DNA of 64,000 bases from Vibrio maritimus (GTDB taxonomy: Bacteria; Pseudomonadota; Gammaproteobacteria; Enterobacterales; Vibrionaceae): the NCBI RefSeq assembly GCF_021441885.1, contig NZ_CP090438.1, positions 1,860,001 through 1,924,000 on the forward strand, given 5' to 3'. The notes under the pieces were generated by a model. That model saw nothing but the letters and a program-made list of their open reading frames with translations, was not told the DNA's origin and did no database searches. This document shows positions 9,707-18,878 of this stretch, one piece after another. The translations under genes were made by a program, and so were the position numbers. The number at the start of each line of letters is the position of its first letter. Position 1 is the first letter of the stretch.

Positions 9707-11710
9707 TTAACCTTTCGAGTTGACCATATCCACTGTGATGGCAACCGCTTCATCTAAGTAAGCGTCCGGCACTTCATAGTCTTTCGGGATATCATCCAAA
9801 GCCTCAAATGGTTCTTCGCCCGCCGCCTTTTGACGCTGATTCACGCGATCAAGTCGACGAGTATCATTATCATCACTTTCCTGCTTACGAGCAGCTTCGC
9901 TCAGTGATAATGTCTTATCGTCTTTTTCAGCTTTGTACTTGGCGATGTCTTCAGCAATGAAGCCGAATTCCATATCCGTCGCAATGCGTTTTTCATGTGC
10001 TTCTGTCAACTTGGCAATGAGCTCATCGTTACGTTGTAACACAGAGTACTTCGCTTTATCGATGCTATCCCATGGCAACGCGTTGTCTTCAACACTCTCA
10101 CCTGTTTCAGCAGGATCGACCGCCGTTGGGAATGCAATATCAGGTACTACACCCTTGTTCTGCGTACTACCACCGTCAATTCGGTAGAACTTCTGAATCG
10201 TATATTGAACGTAGCCCAACTCTTTATCAAACAAGTCATAGATATGATTCAAAGAGCGGTGCTGCTGAACGGTACCTTTACCAAATGAGTTTTCACCAAG
10301 AACAATGGCACGACCATAATCTTGCATCGCTGCGGCAAAAATCTCAGAGGCAGACGCACTGTATCGGTTAACCAACACAGTCAATGGACCTTGATAGCTG
10401 ATCTTACCGTCAGTATCACTGTTCACATTAACTCGACCATAGCTGTCACGAACCTGTACAACGGGTCCGCTTTCAATAAAGAGGCCAGACATAGCGGTTG
10501 CTTCTGTTAATGCACCACCACCATTGTTGCGAAGATCGACGATAATACCATCAACGCCTTTCTCTTTTAGCTCAGTAATGAGTTTATCCGTATCCTTAGA
10601 AAGACCGACATAGAAACTTGGTACCTCAAGTACACCAATCTTCTTACCGTCTTTTTCAAAGACTTCAGATTTCACAGCACGATCTTCGAGTCTGATCTTA
10701 TCGCGAACAATCTCAACCACTGTGGCTTTCGCATCTTTACCGTCCGGCAAGATTTGAAGCTTAACTTTGGTACCTTTTGGCCCTTTTATAAGCTGGACAA
10801 CATCATCAAGGCGCCAACCAATAACGTCGACAATATCTTCGCCATCTTGACCAACACCGATGATCTTATCGCCTTCGCCAAGCTGTTTGCTCTTAGATGC
10901 CGGTCCGCCAGCAACTAATGAACGAATAACGGTATAGTCGTCAGTCAATTGCAGCACAGCACCGATTCCCTCTAGCGAGAGGTTCATTTCTGATTGGAAT
11001 TGTTCTGCTGATCGAGGTGATAAATAGCTGGTATGTGGATCCACTTCTCGAGCGAAAGCGTTCATGTAAATTTGAAACGCGTCTTCGTTGTGAGACTGGG
11101 TGAGCCGTTTGATAGCGTTGTTGTAACGCTTGCCAAGTGTCTCTTTAATTTCATCCCAGTCTTTACCCGTAAGCTTTAGGTTCAAAGCATCGTATTTAAC
11201 GCGTTTGCGCCAAAGCTCATCGAGCTCCGCCTCGTCTTTCGGCCATGCAGCTTCAGAACGATCAAGCGTGATAGCCTCATCCACATCGAATTTCATCTCT
11301 TTGTCTAACAACGACAGCGCATAAGCAAAACGGTCGTAACGCTTTTGCATAGAGAGGTTGTAAACATCAAATGCGATTTGGTTGTTGCCCGCTTTTAGTT
11401 GGTCATCGAGTTTTGTTGACCAAGCTTCGAACTTATCAATGTCTGCTTGCGTGAAAATATTGCGATTGTAGTCGAGCATCTCCAAGTAGCGCGTGAATAT
11501 CGCTTTTGAAAACTCATCGTCTAGGGTGAAATGTTTATAGTGAGAACGAGTGAATCGAGAGGTCACACGCTTGCTGGCAGTCTCATGCTGGACTTCAGGA
11601 GCCAAAGTAGGAATTTCTGACTTTTCATACTTTGCTTCGAGGGCGTGAGCCGAAGAAGCTGCTAGCCAGAGGCTAGCAGCAATTACAGATACTTTTGAAC
11701 GGCACTTCAT
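9707..11710 (-). CDS. prc: Tail-specific carboxy-terminal protease
   Basis: Periplasmic S41 protease that degrades proteins with nonpolar C-termini and trims cell-wall enzymes. It has 667 residues with a signal peptide (MKCRSKVSVIAASLWLAASSAHA). A PDZ domain lies around residues 240-330 (GIGAVLQLTDDYTVIRSL onward). The serine of the catalytic dyad is in RYSASASEIFAAAM and the lysine in GENSFGKGTVQQ, as in E. coli Prc. A C-terminal charged helical region completes it. It lies 17 bases after proQ, and the two are probably cotranscribed, the same pairing as in enterobacteria. Confidence 0.97.
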   Translation of the reverse strand: MKCRSKVSVIAASLWLAASSAHALEAKYEKSEIPTLAPEVQHETASKRVTSRFTRSHYKHFTLDDEFSKAIFTRYLEMLDYNRNIFTQADIDKFEAWSTKLDDQLKAGNNQIAFDVYNLSMQKRYDRFAYALSLLDKEMKFDVDEAITLDRSEAAWPKDEAELDELWRKRVKYDALNLKLTGKDWDEIKETLGKRYNNAIKRLTQSHNEDAFQIYMNAFAREVDPHTSYLSPRSAEQFQSEMNLSLEGIGAVLQLTDDYTVIRSLVAGGPASKSKQLGEGDKIIGVGQDGEDIVDVIGWRLDDVVQLIKGPKGTKVKLQILPDGKDAKATVVEIVRDKIRLEDRAVKSEVFEKDGKKIGVLEVPSFYVGLSKDTDKLITELKEKGVDGIIVDLRNNGGGALTEATAMSGLFIESGPVVQVRDSYGRVNVNSDTDGKISYQGPLTVLVNRYSASASEIFAAAMQDYGRAIVLGENSFGKGTVQQHRSLNHIYDLFDKELGYVQYTIQKFYRIDGGSTQNKGVVPDIAFPTAVDPAETGESVEDNALPWDSIDKAKYSVLQRNDELIAKLTEAHEKRIATDMEFGFIAEDIAKYKAEKDDKTLSLSEAARKQESDDNDTRRLDRVNQRQKAAGEEPFEALDDIPKDYEVPDAYLDEAVAITVDMVNSKG

Positions 11711-11727
11711 GCGTAGGAATTTCTCCT

Positions 11728-12357
11728 TTATGCGCGCAGGTGCTCCGCTTTAACAACCATTTGTAGGCCATTTACTAGCTGAACGCGCACATCTTCCTTA
11801 TTGATTTCAACAATGGTCGCAGCCATGTTCCCTTTGCCCATGTTTACGTTTACTTGCTTACCGATGATCATTTCATCTGCATTCAAAGCGCGCGTCTCAA
11901 CTGGCTTATTTACTTTCGTTGTTTTCTTTGTAGTCTGTGGCTTACGTGCACCTTGAGGCTTCTTAGCCTTAGGTTTCGCTTTGCCCTCTTCACGAGCTTT
12001 TTGAGCTTGTTCTTTACGGCGCTCAGCAACTTTTGCTTTGCTTTCTGCCAGTGTCGCTTTTGCGTGTTCTACGTGTTCTTCTTCTAGTACACCACAATCG
12101 TTGCCATCTAGGTCAACACGTACTGCACCAGGTTTAACGCCGTGTAGGTAACGCCAAGAAGAAGTGTATTGTCTTAACGCTGCACGTAGCTGAGTCTTGC
12201 TAACTTTCTCGTCATCTTTTAGACGTTCAGCAAGATCTTGAAAGATACCAATTTTAAGTGGTTTCGCTTCACCTTCTACAGTAAAGCATTTAGGGAAACA
12301 TTCAGCAATATACGCGATAATTTCTTTGCTGTTCTTCAACTTCTCAGTGTTTTCCAT
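11728..12357 (-). CDS. proQ: RNA chaperone ProQ
   Basis: FinO-family RNA-binding protein that binds structured 3' ends and small RNAs and affects osmotic adaptation. It has 209 residues. The N-terminal FinO-like domain is residues 1-120 (IIAYIAECFPKCFTVEGEAKPL, RRYL-type run WRYLHGVKPGAVRVDL). A lysine/alanine/proline-rich linker follows at about 120-155. The C-terminal Tudor-like domain ends with ALNADEMIIGKQVNVNMG and the final VQLVNGLQMVVKAEHLRA. It is upstream of prc in the same direction with a 17-base gap. Confidence 0.96.
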   Translation of the reverse strand: MENTEKLKNSKEIIAYIAECFPKCFTVEGEAKPLKIGIFQDLAERLKDDEKVSKTQLRAALRQYTSSWRYLHGVKPGAVRVDLDGNDCGVLEEEHVEHAKATLAESKAKVAERRKEQAQKAREEGKAKPKAKKPQGARKPQTTKKTTKVNKPVETRALNADEMIIGKQVNVNMGKGNMAATIVEINKEDVRVQLVNGLQMVVKAEHLRA

Positions 12358-12455
12358 GTGGGTTCCTGGTTAATGCGGTTATCCGCGAAGCATTAAGAAA
12401 AATATTCTTGGTATTATAGTGACCTGCAATAGAAAAACCACAGGCAAATGTGATT

Positions 12456-12929
12456 TTAGACCACGTTTGTATGGGAATTGAGCAGCTTTTCCACGGATTC
12501 CATGAACTTTGTTAGGCCAGTTTCATCAATTTCGCTGAAACGACCGACACTTGGACTATCGATGTCTAAAACACCAGCAATCTCACCATTAATGGAAAAA
12601 GGAATCACAATCTCAGAATTGCTCGCAGCATCGCACGCAATATGACCTTCAAAGGCATGAACATCGTATACACGTTGTACCGTATTCGTCGCAGCAGCAG
12701 TGCCACAAACACCGCGACCTACTGGGATACGCACACAAGCTGGTTTACCTTGAAATGGACCAAGAACTAACTCGCCTTGTTTCATCAAGTAAAAACCAGC
12801 CCAATTGAGGTCTTGTAACTCCATGAAAAGAAGTGCACTAATATTAGATAGGTTAGCGATCAAATCTGTTTCGGATTCAATGAGTGCGACAGCTTGCTTG
12901 GTTAAGCGCTCATAGTTCTCTAAATTCAT
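12456..12929 (-). CDS. msrC: Free methionine-(R)-sulfoxide reductase, GAF domain
   Basis: Reduces free methionine-R-sulfoxide in the cytoplasm. It is a single 157-residue GAF domain. The three cysteines expected for the fRMsr family are present in KPACVRIPVGRGVCG and GHIACDAASNSEIV. The position next to proQ/prc and letAB matches yebR (msrC) of E. coli. It is divergent from the ABC exporter gene, with 81 bases between the two starts. Confidence 0.93.
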   Translation of the reverse strand: MNLENYERLTKQAVALIESETDLIANLSNISALLFMELQDLNWAGFYLMKQGELVLGPFQGKPACVRIPVGRGVCGTAAATNTVQRVYDVHAFEGHIACDAASNSEIVIPFSINGEIAGVLDIDSPSVGRFSEIDETGLTKFMESVEKLLNSHTNVV

Positions 12930-13010
12930 GATATTTCCATTAATAACTTTAAAATTCTAACGATACACGTACAATGCCAGCCAATCGTAATAGGAATTAT
13001 TCTCACAAGC

Positions 13011-14807
13011 ATGACGTATAGTAAAGACACTATTAGCCGTTCCTGGTTGATAACACAAGTAAAAAATCACAAGTCTCGGTTGATCGTTGCCAATATCATC
13101 GCAATCATCGCAACACTCATTAGCGTCCCTATCCCACTATTAATGCCGGTGATGGTAGATGAAGTGTTGCTAAACCAACCCGCTGGTGGTCTCGAAGCAA
13201 TGAACACCATCATGTTTGACAGTTGGCAAACACCGATTGGTTATATCGCGATGACTCTGCTTCTGGTTGTCCTGATGAGAACCTTTAGCCAAGGGCTTAA
13301 TATCCTGCAAGGGCGACAGTTTACCCTCGTCTCTAAAACGATTACCTATCAAATTCGATGCAAAATGATCGACAAGCTTGGTCGTATCAGTATCCAGCAG
13401 TATGAAACTCGCGGTAGTGGAGGAATCAATGCCCACCTAATTACCGACATTGAAACCATTGATCAGTTTGTGGGTTCTACGCTTAGCAAGTTCATTATCA
13501 GCTTTCTTACCGTTTTGGGGACTGCCGTCGTTTTACTATGGATCGACTGGCGTTTGGGGCTATTCATTTTGTTGGTCAACCCCATCGTCGTCTACTTCTC
13601 CAAAAAGCTTGGCGGCATGGTCAAACACCTAAAGAAAAGAGAAAACCAAGCCTTTGAAAAGTTCCAAAACCGATTGGTCGAGACTCTAGATGGCATTTAT
13701 CAGCTTCGCGCCGCTAACCGCGAAAGAGATTTTCTGGCACAACTTAAAGAGCAAGCCAATGAAGTGCGAACCAATGCTGACAAGTACGCTTGGCAGTCCG
13801 AAGCTGCAGGACGCCTCTCCTTCTTACTTTTTCTAATCGGGTTTGAACTCTTTCGTGCCATCGCAATGGTGATGGTTTTATTCAGTGATCTCACCATTGG
13901 ACAGATATTCGCAGTGTTTGGTTACCTTTGGTTCATGCTCGGTCCAGTTCAAGAGCTTCTGAGCATTCAGTTTTCTTGGTACAGTGCCAAAGCAGCCCTA
14001 GGACGCATCAACACCCTACTCGATTTAGAGGAAGAGCCTCAGGTCGTGAGCAAAACCAACCCGTTTAGCATCAACAAGCAAGTTGATGTCTCTATTGAAG
14101 ATGTCGGTTTCTCCTATGACTCTGACAAAGATGTATTGAACAAACTGAACCTAGAAATACCCGCTGGTAAGAAGGTTGCGCTCGTAGGCGCTAGCGGTGG
14201 CGGCAAGTCGACACTGATTCAATTGCTTATCGGCGTGTATAAACAACGTGATGGCATTATCAAATTCAATGGAGTTGACACTAATGACATAGGTTTTGAC
14301 ATTATTAGAGATAAAATTGCCGTTGTTTTACAGCAACCTATACTCTTTAATGACAGCTTAAGGCATAATTTGACCCTTGGAAAAGAGTACGATGACTTCT
14401 CTATTTGGAATGCACTGAAAGTCGCTCAGCTACAAGATGTGACTGACAAGCTCGTTGACGGTCTAGAAACGCAAATCGGTAAGAACGGCATTCGGTTGTC
14501 TGGCGGCCAAAGGCAGCGCCTCGCAATCGCTCGTATGATTCTAAGCGATCCACAGTTCGTGATCCTAGATGAAGCGACCTCGGCATTAGATACAGCAACT
14601 GAGGCTGCGCTGCACACCGCACTGGGTGAGTTTCTTAAAGGCAGAACCACGCTCATCGTCGCGCATCGCCTTTCTGCGGTGAAACAAGCTGACCTTATCT
14701 ACGTGCTCGAAGATGGACAAGTAACACAATCAGGAACCCATATTGAACTGGTCGAGAAAGAAGGACTGTACCAAACGCTTTACGGTACGGTGCAATCTGC
14801 AAGTTAG
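13011..14807 (+). CDS. ABC exporter, fused permease and ATPase
   Basis: Type IV (MsbA-like) half transporter of 598 residues that should work as a homodimer; the substrate is unknown. Six hydrophobic helices fill residues 25-320. The ATPase follows with Walker A GASGGGKST near residue 392, the signature LSGGQRQRLAIAR, Walker B FVILDEATSALD and the switch histidine in IVAHRLS. No periplasmic-binding or HlyD partner is adjacent. The gene interrupts the msrC-letA order seen in E. coli and may be cotranscribed with letAB, since only 39 bases separate it from letA. Confidence 0.92.
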   Translation: MTYSKDTISRSWLITQVKNHKSRLIVANIIAIIATLISVPIPLLMPVMVDEVLLNQPAGGLEAMNTIMFDSWQTPIGYIAMTLLLVVLMRTFSQGLNILQGRQFTLVSKTITYQIRCKMIDKLGRISIQQYETRGSGGINAHLITDIETIDQFVGSTLSKFIISFLTVLGTAVVLLWIDWRLGLFILLVNPIVVYFSKKLGGMVKHLKKRENQAFEKFQNRLVETLDGIYQLRAANRERDFLAQLKEQANEVRTNADKYAWQSEAAGRLSFLLFLIGFELFRAIAMVMVLFSDLTIGQIFAVFGYLWFMLGPVQELLSIQFSWYSAKAALGRINTLLDLEEEPQVVSKTNPFSINKQVDVSIEDVGFSYDSDKDVLNKLNLEIPAGKKVALVGASGGGKSTLIQLLIGVYKQRDGIIKFNGVDTNDIGFDIIRDKIAVVLQQPILFNDSLRHNLTLGKEYDDFSIWNALKVAQLQDVTDKLVDGLETQIGKNGIRLSGGQRQRLAIARMILSDPQFVILDEATSALDTATEAALHTALGEFLKGRTTLIVAHRLSAVKQADLIYVLEDGQVTQSGTHIELVEKEGLYQTLYGTVQSAS

Positions 14808-14846
14808 TTTTGTGACAATATCACTGAGTACCGAGAGGTCTCAGTG

Positions 14847-16112
14847 ATGAAGGCTTGCGCTCATTCTTCGCCATCATCGCTAGTTCGTCTTTGTGAAAAC
14901 TGCGAACTGCCCGTCGATCGTGTTAAGTTACTACCTGGTCAGACAGCAAATTGCCCTCGCTGCGGCACGACTCTTTACCGCAGCGATAATGCATCCCTTA
15001 ATGGCAACCTCGCTCTCGCGATTACCTGCTTGCTGCTCTTTATTCCTTCCCACTATTTTGACTTCATTACCATTCGCCTGGTTGGAGTCATGATCGAAGG
15101 TACTCTCATTGAAGGCGTACAAGCCCTAATAAAAGAGGGGTATCCCGGACTCGCATTGCTAACACTGTTTTGCCACACCGTAGCGCCGCTCGCAATGTGT
15201 ATCGCCATTCTCACCGCTCACCTCTCGGTGAAGCACAGATGGTTCTATCCTCTCAAAGGATCGCTTTGGATACTGGAACATAGCAAGCACTGGGTGATGT
15301 TGGACGTATTCCTTATCAGTGTTGCAATATCTTGCTTCAAGCTACAAGACTACTCGGATATTTTTGTTGGTAACGCGCTATACAGCCTTGTGATTCTGCA
15401 AGTTATCACTATTTTGCTTATCAGTCGCGTGAGCACTCGACGCTATTGGGAGCTTTGGCGCCCAGAAAACAGCCTTTCTATTACTGACAAACACATACAC
15501 TGCCACAGTTGTCATCTATCACAACAAGAAGCCGCTCAGTGCATTCGCTGCGAAAGTCCTCTGCATCATAGGAAGCCCAACTCGATGCAAAAAACCTGGG
15601 CGCTACTCATTGCAGCAACCATCGCTATCTTCCCAGCGAACTTAATTCCAATTTCGATATTGATAACCAATGGTCAGTTGCTAGAAGACACCATATTTTC
15701 CGGGGTTGCGTCGCTGATTAACAACGACATGCTCGGTATCGCTATTATTATATTTGTTGCCAGTATCGTTGTCCCTGTGGCAAAGATACTGGGATTAGCC
15801 TATCTACTAATCTGCATTCAATTCAACATGGTAAGAAACCATCGTCATGCTTTAATGATATATCGAGCCATTAAGTGGATAGGAAAATGGTCAATGACCG
15901 ACTTGTTTGTTATTTCAATCATGTTGACTTTAGTTGACCGTGGCCAGATCTTGAACTTTACACCAGGATTTGGCGCCGTAGCATTTGGCATTGTCGTGGT
16001 ATTAACCATGTTAGCTGCCGAATCAATCGATCCGAGGTTGTTGTGGGATAAGCACGCATCACTACAACAAGCAGAATCAGCAAAACCAGTGAGTAGTAGC
16101 ATTAATGAGTAA
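14847..16112 (+). CDS. letA: PqiA-family membrane protein LetA
   Basis: Inner-membrane partner of the MCE tunnel protein LetB in phospholipid transport across the periplasm. It has about 421 residues with two PqiA units. Each is preceded by a zinc ribbon: CENCELP...CPRCG near residue 20 and CHSCHLS...CIRCESP near residue 227. Each unit has about four membrane helices. GAGAGG at 14833-14838 places the start at ATG 14847; a GTG immediately before it is the alternative. It overlaps letB by eight bases. Confidence 0.93.
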   Translation: MKACAHSSPSSLVRLCENCELPVDRVKLLPGQTANCPRCGTTLYRSDNASLNGNLALAITCLLLFIPSHYFDFITIRLVGVMIEGTLIEGVQALIKEGYPGLALLTLFCHTVAPLAMCIAILTAHLSVKHRWFYPLKGSLWILEHSKHWVMLDVFLISVAISCFKLQDYSDIFVGNALYSLVILQVITILLISRVSTRRYWELWRPENSLSITDKHIHCHSCHLSQQEAAQCIRCESPLHHRKPNSMQKTWALLIAATIAIFPANLIPISILITNGQLLEDTIFSGVASLINNDMLGIAIIIFVASIVVPVAKILGLAYLLICIQFNMVRNHRHALMIYRAIKWIGKWSMTDLFVISIMLTLVDRGQILNFTPGFGAVAFGIVVVLTMLAAESIDPRLLWDKHASLQQAESAKPVSSSINE

Positions 16113-18741
16113 TGACAATCAGCCACAACCCTCTTATGCACCAGAGATTAAAAAATCCAGGCGTATCTCTCCGCTCTGGATCCTGCCTATATTAACCATC
16201 GCACTTGCTGGTTGGTTGCTCGCAAAGGCTGTTCATGATGCTGGACAGCGTGTTCAAATTTACTTCTCTGATGCTCAGGGCCTTATCGCTGGCAGAACGA
16301 CAATCAGATATCAAGGACTCGAAGTTGGTATGGTTCGAGATATCAACTTGTCTGACGACCTGTCTAATATCTACGTCGACGCAGATATCTACCCAGAAGC
16401 GGCAAAACTGCTCGGCGAAGACACCAAGTTCTGGTTAGTTAAACCCTCTGCCTCTCTGTCTGGAATTTCGGGTCTTGATGCACTGGTCTCGGGTAACTAT
16501 ATCGCCATTCATCCAGCCTCCAAGTCCAGCAGTTCTAGCACTAAGTTCAATGCGCTAGCCTCAGTTCCCACTGAACTTGCTATCAATGAAGGACTAACCG
16601 TCACCTTACGCGCAAAAGACCTTGGCGGTATTTCCGTTGGCTCTAAGATTGTTTACAAGAAAATCCCTATCGGTGAAGTCTATAACTTCAAATTGGATGA
16701 AGATGCAGAGACCGTCGTGATTCAAGCTTCGATTCAAGAAGAGTTTCGACACATCATTACCAATAAAAGCCGCTTTTGGAATGTGAGTGGCATTGGTGCT
16801 AGCGTTGGCTTCCAAGGCGTGGATATACGGCTTGAAAGTCTGGCTGCTATTTTAGCAGGCGCGATTGCTGTAGATTCCCCGGATGGTGGCGCACCCGTCG
16901 AAGATGGTTCGGATTTTACGCTCTACAAAGATCTCAAAACAGCAGGTCGAGGTATTCCCGTTAAGATCACCTTGCCTGATAACAGTAACCTAAAGGCCAA
17001 CGGTTCCCCAATTGTTTATCGAGGCCTCGAAATTGGTCGAATCAACAACCTCGCGCTTAACGATGAACGAGATTCTATCGTCGCATCGGCTTCTATTGAA
17101 CCGGCTTTTAGTGACATGCTCACTCAAGGTACGTTATTCCTATTGGAAGAAGCAAAGGTATCCCTCTCCGGTGTTGAAAACCTATCTAACCTGATTACAG
17201 GTAACTTTCTTACTTTAGTACCGGGTAATGGCCCACAGACTCGTGAATTTGTCGCTATCCAACAAGAAGAGCTAGACCGAGTTCAAGCAAAATCGGTCTC
17301 ATTACGTCTATTAGCAAACAACTCATTTGGCTTAGAGCCCGGCGTCAACGTGCTTTATCGAGGGATCCCAGTGGGTAGCGTGTTAAGTGTTGAACTGGTT
17401 GACGATCAAGTCGCAATGGACATCGCTATTGACGTTGAATATAAAAACCTCATTCGTTCCCAAAACCGTTTCTTTGTGACCGGTAGTGCTACTGCAGAAC
17501 TCACTGAAGCAGGCCTCAACGTCACTGTTCCACCGGCTAAACAGCTTTTAACGGGCTCAATTAGTTTTGTTAGTGAAGGTAAGGCGACGGAACGTGCTGA
17601 GTTCCCTCTTTTCCAAACAAAAGCACTGGCAGAGCTTGCGCAGCACAACCAGTCTGGCGCAATGACATTACGATTGTTCGCCAACGAACTTCCTCCTGTA
17701 AAAGAAGGTAGTCCACTGCTTTATCGAAACATGCAAGTCGGCAGTGTTTCTAATTACGAACTCACTGATGGCGGGGTTTACATCAATGTCACTATCGACA
17801 ACAAATACAAATATCTCGTCACTAATCAGACTGTATTTTGGAACCGTTCTGGCGTAGAAGTGGAAGCGTCTCTTTCTGGCGTCAGTGTGAAGGCCGCACC
17901 GCTGAAAACCCTCATTGATGGTGGTATCGCCTTTGACAGTCTGCCTGGGATTGAAAACAAAACCGGTAAAAACTGGAAGCTATACGAAGACTTCGGCTCC
18001 GCCCGAAAATTCGGACAATCAATCACCCTTTATACAACGACAGCAGACCAAGAAGTTTCTAAAGGTATGCCAATCAAGTATCAGGGTGTGAAAGTTGGCG
18101 AAGTTATGCTGACACTGCCAGACTTCGACAAACAACGAGTTGAAATTGTTGCTCGAATTCTTCCTGAGTATGTCAAACAGTTGACGAATGACGGTGCCTA
18201 CTTCTGGATTGTAAAGCCAAAAATTGGACTCAATGGTGTTAAAAACCTTAATGCTCTGGTCTCTCAATATATTGCCGTGGAGCCTGGTGTAGGTAAAGCT
18301 ACCAAAGCGTTTGAGCTGCATGATTTTGCCAAGGTAGATAACGGTGTTGAGTTTATTCTACAAAGCGAAAACCGTGGCTCCATTAAGCCAGGCACACCGA
18401 TTCTGTATCGTGATATTGAAGTCGGCAGTGTCACTATGGTCGAACTGGGTCCTTTTGCAGATCGCGTTATCTCTACTATCGAAATCGATCCTGATTATGC
18501 CTATCTTGTCAGAGCAAACAGTGTGTTCTGGAATGTTTCTGGTGTTAACGTGCAGTTTGGCCTTTCAGGGGCGAACATCAAAGCGGGCACAGTCGATAGC
18601 TTAATTCGAGGTGGAATCACCTTCTCTACACCAGAAGGATCACAGCTGCAACCTAAGGCAGAAGAGGGACAAACCTTTTACCTTAATAAAGAAGCAGATG
18701 CTAGTTGGACGCAGTGGCGAACCGCAATCCCAGCGCCCTAG
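16105..18741 (+). CDS. letB: MCE-domain tunnel protein LetB
   Basis: Periplasm-spanning lipid transport protein anchored by one N-terminal helix (residues 20-42). At 878 residues its length matches E. coli LetB (YebT). I count seven MCE units, recognisable by repeats such as TIRYQGLEVGMV, KIVYKKIPIGEV, PIVYRGLEIGRI, NVLYRGIPVGSV, PLLYRNMQVGSV, PIKYQGVKVGEV and PILYRDIEVGSV. Most are followed by an S-L-S-G-type loop that lines the tunnel. The reading frame overlaps letA, so the two are translationally coupled. A terminator follows at 18765. Confidence 0.95.
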   Translation: MSNDNQPQPSYAPEIKKSRRISPLWILPILTIALAGWLLAKAVHDAGQRVQIYFSDAQGLIAGRTTIRYQGLEVGMVRDINLSDDLSNIYVDADIYPEAAKLLGEDTKFWLVKPSASLSGISGLDALVSGNYIAIHPASKSSSSSTKFNALASVPTELAINEGLTVTLRAKDLGGISVGSKIVYKKIPIGEVYNFKLDEDAETVVIQASIQEEFRHIITNKSRFWNVSGIGASVGFQGVDIRLESLAAILAGAIAVDSPDGGAPVEDGSDFTLYKDLKTAGRGIPVKITLPDNSNLKANGSPIVYRGLEIGRINNLALNDERDSIVASASIEPAFSDMLTQGTLFLLEEAKVSLSGVENLSNLITGNFLTLVPGNGPQTREFVAIQQEELDRVQAKSVSLRLLANNSFGLEPGVNVLYRGIPVGSVLSVELVDDQVAMDIAIDVEYKNLIRSQNRFFVTGSATAELTEAGLNVTVPPAKQLLTGSISFVSEGKATERAEFPLFQTKALAELAQHNQSGAMTLRLFANELPPVKEGSPLLYRNMQVGSVSNYELTDGGVYINVTIDNKYKYLVTNQTVFWNRSGVEVEASLSGVSVKAAPLKTLIDGGIAFDSLPGIENKTGKNWKLYEDFGSARKFGQSITLYTTTADQEVSKGMPIKYQGVKVGEVMLTLPDFDKQRVEIVARILPEYVKQLTNDGAYFWIVKPKIGLNGVKNLNALVSQYIAVEPGVGKATKAFELHDFAKVDNGVEFILQSENRGSIKPGTPILYRDIEVGSVTMVELGPFADRVISTIEIDPDYAYLVRANSVFWNVSGVNVQFGLSGANIKAGTVDSLIRGGITFSTPEGSQLQPKAEEGQTFYLNKEADASWTQWRTAIPAP

Positions 18742-18764
18742 CCTGTTATTTAGAACGCTTTCTA

Positions 18765-18791
18765 ATAGCCCGCTTAGCGGGCTATTTTTTA
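18765..18791 (+). terminator. Terminator of the letAB transcript
   Basis: The stem ATAGCCCGC/GCGGGCTAT (18765-18773 with 18777-18785) on a three-base loop is followed by a T run, 24 bases past the letB stop. Confidence 0.88.
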
Positions 18792-18878
18792 TGGCAACAC
18801 CTAAGCAGCTTTGTTTCATTACCAATGAGGTACGTATATAATTCAACGCAATCCACAAACGCATAAATAGGCTTCACT

